NCBI GenBank assembly: GCA_021780795.1
Contig: JAJXYA010000307.1
Location: 1-9,894, forward strand
Length of the DNA stretch: 9,894 nt
Origin: Bacillota bacterium
GTDB taxonomy: Bacteria > Bacillota_A > Clostridia > Clostridiales > Clostridiaceae
Reading direction: 5' to 3'
The position numbers and the translations under genes were made by a program. The notes under the pieces are model-generated. The model saw only the letters and a program-made list of their open reading frames with translations. It did not search any database and was not told the origin of the DNA. This document shows positions 6,605 to 9,894 of the stretch, in pieces. Within the stretch, counting starts at the first letter, position 1; each line of letters opens with the position of its first letter.

Positions 6605-6645
6605 AAAAAATGGTTAATTTGATGTTAATCAAATTTAACCATTTT
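6605..6645 (-). terminator. Intrinsic terminator of the plsC-nth-GH13 operon
   Basis: Arms 6609-6623 and 6628-6643 pair over 15 bp with one bulged base (6634) around a GTTA loop. On the minus strand the stem is followed by a run of six U (6605-6610). It lies about 45 nt past the GH13 stop codon. The stem is A/T-rich, so it is thermodynamically modest but correctly placed. Confidence 0.75.
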
Positions 6646-6690
6646 ATTGTAAAAAATTCTTTATTATAAATTTATAATCCAAAAACTAAT

Positions 6691-8802
6691 TTAAATTATT
6701 ATGAGCTTTACTTCTGAAGGTTTGAACCATAAGTTCAAGTTTCCACTTTCATCAAAATCATATATATCATGAGCATATTCACTAGTTGAAAATGCAAGCC
6801 ATGCTTTTCTACAGCTATTTTTAGCTATTCCTCTTGCTTCTCTTAAATCAACATTATACATTCTGTCGTTTCTTAAATCTGTATTTGCTATAGCAAGCAA
6901 TAGGTTTTCTGCTCCGTTCCATTTTCTGTTATGAATTAACCATCCTAGACCAACAGCAGGTAACATTATATCACCAAAGCCAAGAGGTATAAAGTTATTA
7001 GTATTGGTAACCGTATTTAAAAATATTTTTCTAAGGTGAGATACCTTTTCTAGTGTATCTGGTATATCCCATCTTAAATCATTTGTCCAATGAAATTGAT
7101 ATTTATCAAAGAAAGCAAGTTTTCCATTATATTTATCACTAGGATGTAACCTATATGCTTCGTCTTCTCTACAGTCCAGCCCAGTGTTCATAGGTTGAGT
7201 TTCATATAGTTCCAGTCCAGAATTTATAAATGGTACAGAATTTGGTACAAACTGATTCATAACCGTTACCAGCTTAGATAAAAACCTTCCTCCATCCCTT
7301 GCTGCTACTCTAGGGGTATCGGGAGTTTCGGCACAAGCATAAACAGGAGCCTTATAATATATACTGTCATACATAAATTCATGTATTTTATGTTCTGCAA
7401 CTCTTGGCTCTAACCAATAACCATATCCAATAATCATGTTGTAGCCTTCTTTTCTTGCTTTTTCAGCTCCACTTACTAAAAGTTCCTCAGCAATAAAGGC
7501 AAAGTCATTATCCTTTTCTCTTGCATTTTTTAATATATTTTGAACCAGTTCTTCTGGCAGTGCATGCCCCATATCTATCCTTGCACCATCAACACCAAAT
7601 TTTTCTTGAAAATATGGGATTATATTTTCGAGTTTATGCCATAATTCTCTGTTTTTTATTTCTCCTTTAAATATGTTGCATTTTATTGTATCAAAAAGTA
7701 TATAAGGGTTGTGATCTTCATTTCCAATATACTTTTTCGAAGGCACTGGATGATCCATGTAAAATCTCAAATAAGTAACATCGCTCCAAGGGGGCTGAGG
7801 ATCATTCATGCAATCTGAAAATGCAGGAGCCGTTGTAACATTAAATTTATTTTCAATAACCTCTAAAAAATCCATACTTTTATCTTTTTCATATAATTGC
7901 TTAAGCTTTTCCCATTTATCTGGATATAACAAATTAGGTGCTTTTGAAAACTTTTTTATAAATTCCATAGTACCTTCTGAATTATATATTAGATGAAGAT
8001 TTTCTAAAGAAGGCTTTTCAGCTATTTCTGCCCCTTTAATGTAAGGTTGCTTATAACCTTCCAGTTCCTTTTTCTCAATCCAATAAAACCATTCAGGGTA
8101 ATCCATAATTAAATCGTTATCCCTTGCTGCCGTCCTTGGAATTATATCTATCATAACTTTAATTCCCATAATATGACACGCTTCAACAAGTGCACCAAAC
8201 TCATCATCAATAGTTAAAAAATCCTCAGTTATACTATCTTTAAGCTGTGGGTCTAGTTCAAAAAAACTTTTAACAGCATAGGGCGAGCCTAATTCACCTT
8301 TTTTAAATTTGCCACTATTTTTAGTAATAGGCAATAAGTACAATACATCTATTCCCATTTTTTTTAGTAGCGGAATAAGTGTAATAGTTTTAACAAAAGT
8401 TCCTGTTTCCTTAAATCCATTTTTATTCTCATCTTCTAATTCTCCACTTAAATCATGATCAAAAGAAGTTGAGGTTCTTATTTGCATTGAATATATAGAG
8501 CTCTTTTTTATCCAATCACCGCCAATATAGTCAGCTCCTCTTTTAAAGCAGTTTGTTATTGAAGCTATAGATGTATCATAATCTATATCGGGATTTCTAT
8601 TTGGAATAATATAATCATGTATACAGCTATAATAAAACTTATAAGGATTTACAAAAATCACCCCATCTTTTTTTTGTTTTTCCTCTACTTGATAATTGAA
8701 ACAATTCCATAAGTCCGGTACAACATAGTCTAAATTATCCCCTTTTTTTATGTTACCTTCTAAATGTCTCATAAGTTTTATTAATTTGCTGCTTTTCCCC
8801 AT
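6691..8802 (-). CDS. Intracellular GH13 (alpha-amylase superfamily) glycoside hydrolase or transglycosylase with altered active-site motifs
   Basis: A 703-residue protein without a signal peptide, so it should act on cytosolic alpha-glucans. GH13 barrel landmarks appear in order: VLYLLPIT (153-160), GSPYAVKSFFELDP (172-185), region I VMIDIIPRT (216-224), region II GVDGARIDMGH (403-413) with nucleophile candidate Asp410 and Arg408, region III FIAEE (436-440) with acid/base candidate Glu439, and region IV AETPDTPR (491-498) with Asp495. The catalytic triad is therefore present. The Asn-His of region I (DxVxNH) is Arg223-Thr224, and the His before Asp in region IV is Pro494. The extra N-terminal about 100 residues and DYPEWFYW (234-241) recall transferases such as GlgE or Thermotoga maltosyltransferase more than plain amylases, so the reaction is uncertain. 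GGAGGT is 8 nt before the ATG, in the 15-nt gap after nth; third gene of the operon. Confidence 0.83.
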   Translation of the reverse strand: MGKSSKLIKLMRHLEGNIKKGDNLDYVVPDLWNCFNYQVEEKQKKDGVIFVNPYKFYYSCIHDYIIPNRNPDIDYDTSIASITNCFKRGADYIGGDWIKKSSIYSMQIRTSTSFDHDLSGELEDENKNGFKETGTFVKTITLIPLLKKMGIDVLYLLPITKNSGKFKKGELGSPYAVKSFFELDPQLKDSITEDFLTIDDEFGALVEACHIMGIKVMIDIIPRTAARDNDLIMDYPEWFYWIEKKELEGYKQPYIKGAEIAEKPSLENLHLIYNSEGTMEFIKKFSKAPNLLYPDKWEKLKQLYEKDKSMDFLEVIENKFNVTTAPAFSDCMNDPQPPWSDVTYLRFYMDHPVPSKKYIGNEDHNPYILFDTIKCNIFKGEIKNRELWHKLENIIPYFQEKFGVDGARIDMGHALPEELVQNILKNAREKDNDFAFIAEELLVSGAEKARKEGYNMIIGYGYWLEPRVAEHKIHEFMYDSIYYKAPVYACAETPDTPRVAARDGGRFLSKLVTVMNQFVPNSVPFINSGLELYETQPMNTGLDCREDEAYRLHPSDKYNGKLAFFDKYQFHWTNDLRWDIPDTLEKVSHLRKIFLNTVTNTNNFIPLGFGDIMLPAVGLGWLIHNRKWNGAENLLLAIANTDLRNDRMYNVDLREARGIAKNSCRKAWLAFSTSEYAHDIYDFDESGNLNLWFKPSEVKLIII

Positions 8803-8817
8803 ATAATATTACCTCCA

Positions 8818-9453
8818 TTATTGATTTTCTTTAAAAAATTTACAATATTTTTTTATAGAACATTCACTACAATGTGGCTTTTGTGCTTTGCAAATATTTC
8901 TCCCATGAAAAATTAAAGTATGATGTGCTTTTATCCATTCTTCTTTTTTTATTACCTTCATAAGCTGCTTTTCAGTATCTAAAACGTTTTGTGCCTCTGC
9001 AAGTCCTATTCTATTTGATACCCTAAAAACATGAGTATCAACTGCCATTGCTGGAATATCAAAGGCATTGCTTAAAACTACATTTGCTGTTTTTCTTCCT
9101 ACACCATCTAAAGATATTAGTTCTTCGTGAGTTTTTGGTACCTCTCCATTAAAATTGCTAATAAGGGCTTTGCTTAAGCTTATTATATTTTTAGCTTTAT
9201 TTTTATAAATTCCAATTTCTCGTATTTCATTTTCTAATTGCTCTTGTGTAACATTTGAAAAATCAAAGGGTGTTTTATATTTTTCGAATAATCTAGCAGT
9301 TATAGCATTAACTTTTTTATCTGTAGTTTGAGCAGATAAAACTGTAGCTATTAAAAGTTCAAAGGGTGTAGTAAAATTTAACTCACATTTTGCTTTTGGA
9401 TAAAGCTCATATAATTCATTTAATATTTCTGATGCTGCTTTTTTACTTATCAT
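8818..9453 (-). CDS. nth: Endonuclease III (DNA glycosylase/AP lyase)
   Basis: At 211 residues this matches the standard length of the family. It removes oxidised pyrimidines from DNA and nicks the resulting abasic site in base-excision repair. The helix-hairpin-helix motif SLDGVGRKTANVV (114-126) contains catalytic Lys121, and Asp139 in AVDTHVFRVSNR (137-148) is the second catalytic residue; these correspond to Lys120 and Asp138 of the E. coli enzyme. The C-terminal [4Fe-4S] cluster loop is complete: Cys188-x6-Cys195-x2-Cys198-x5-Cys204. The ATG lies 5 nt after the plsC stop. The only purine-rich ribosome binding site, GAGGAG within the last plsC codons, is 16 nt from the ATG, so translational coupling to plsC is likely. 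Nothing is missing or unusual in the protein. Confidence 0.97.
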   Translation of the reverse strand: MISKKAASEILNELYELYPKAKCELNFTTPFELLIATVLSAQTTDKKVNAITARLFEKYKTPFDFSNVTQEQLENEIREIGIYKNKAKNIISLSKALISNFNGEVPKTHEELISLDGVGRKTANVVLSNAFDIPAMAVDTHVFRVSNRIGLAEAQNVLDTEKQLMKVIKKEEWIKAHHTLIFHGRNICKAQKPHCSECSIKKYCKFFKENQ

Positions 9454-9458
9454 TTTAT

Positions 9459-9894
9459 TTAAATGTACACTCCTCTATAATCCTCTGGTATTAGCTGTGC
9501 TATTTTTCTCATAGCTTCATCTACAACCCTATCCTCATATTTGCGTTTATCCTCATCCTTTAATTTTTCTGAAATTTGAAATGGTTTTCCAATGTTTATG
9601 TATACATCTGCTTCGTGAAAGGTTTCACTTTTCATATCTCCATCTAAGCTAATTGGTAATAATTTTTCCGAGCCATATATACCTATAGGAACAATTTTTG
9701 CCTTACTCATTTTGGCAATTAAGTATAACCCTCTTTTAGCCTGTATCATCTTACCATTTCTGCTCCTAGTACCTTCTGGAAATAAAAATAAATTTTCACC
9801 ATTTTTAAGTATTTTAATAATCTTAGCTAACCCCTCTTTATCTGGAGTATTTGGAACTATTGTAGTAGTTTTTACAACTATCATCCCTAAATTT
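9459..9894 (-). CDS. plsC: 1-acyl-sn-glycerol-3-phosphate acyltransferase (PlsC family), C-terminal part, truncated by window edge
   Basis: The frame stays open from the stop at 9459 to the right edge. An ATG at 9884 is internal, because the upstream in-frame residues NLG belong to the conserved segment before the acceptor site. Counting from that internal Met, FPEGTRS at 35-41 is block III of the PlsC/LPLAT family (glycerol-phosphate binding) and IVPIGIYG at 64-71 is block IV. The catalytic HxxxxD block lies beyond the window. The family acylates lysophosphatidic acid to phosphatidic acid at the cytoplasmic membrane face, a core step of phospholipid synthesis. It is the first visible gene of the minus-strand operon, followed after 5 nt by nth. 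Other PlsC-domain acyltransferases share these motifs, so the exact acceptor is inferred. Confidence 0.88.
   Translation of the reverse strand, partial: NLGMIVVKTTTIVPNTPDKEGLAKIIKILKNGENLFLFPEGTRSRNGKMIQAKRGLYLIAKMSKAKIVPIGIYGSEKLLPISLDGDMKSETFHEADVYINIGKPFQISEKLKDEDKRKYEDRVVDEAMRKIAQLIPEDYRGVYI

Noticed and set aside
6663..6678. 16-bp perfect palindrome ATTATAAATTTATAAT after the GH13 stop codon
   Set aside because: It consists only of A and T in an AT-rich spacer, lies between a stop codon and its terminator, and has no spacer or GC core typical of an operator.

Overview
The window is AT-rich DNA with poly-A/T intergenic spacers, strong GGAGG-type ribosome binding sites and AGA/ATA-rich codon use. 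Together with the gene content (a LevR-type PTS regulator, a VanW-domain protein, an M42 aminopeptidase and a lipoprotein substrate-binding protein), this points to a low-GC Firmicute, most likely Clostridium or a close relative. It reads as an ordinary chromosomal stretch. I see no insertion sequence, phage gene, CRISPR array, tRNA or rRNA, and no gap longer than about 210 bases between genes.

Layout, left to right. (1) The 3' part of a LevR-family PTS-controlled sigma-54 activator (+) enters from the left edge. (2) It converges on a VanW/YoaR-like cell-envelope protein (-), with a shared hairpin terminator between the two stop codons. (3) A divergent spacer leads to an M42-family metallo-aminopeptidase (+) with a complete metal-ligand set. 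(4) A second hairpin, sharing the GCGACAACC arm of the first, separates it from a MIF/phenylpyruvate-tautomerase homologue (-). (5) A short AT-rich divergent spacer precedes a radical SAM protein with a SPASM-like C-terminus (+). (6) A bidirectional terminator follows, then a lone ABC-transporter substrate-binding lipoprotein (-). Upstream of that gene lie two dyads of the form TGTAAC-N4-GTTACA, one inside a perfect 17-bp-arm palindrome. (7) The right third is a minus-strand operon, read from right to left: the 3' part of plsC (acyltransferase), nth (endonuclease III) and an intracellular GH13 (alpha-amylase superfamily) protein. The gaps are 5 and 15 nt, and a hairpin terminator ends the operon.

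The genes do not form one pathway. They are small independent transcription units, mostly separated by hairpins at convergent junctions, plus one three-gene operon of unrelated functions (lipid synthesis, DNA repair, alpha-glucan metabolism). The observations most worth following are the tandem dyads in front of the orphan substrate-binding protein, the GH13 protein that keeps the catalytic triad but lacks the usual subsite histidines, and the orphan radical SAM/SPASM protein. I found no convincing new multi-gene system.
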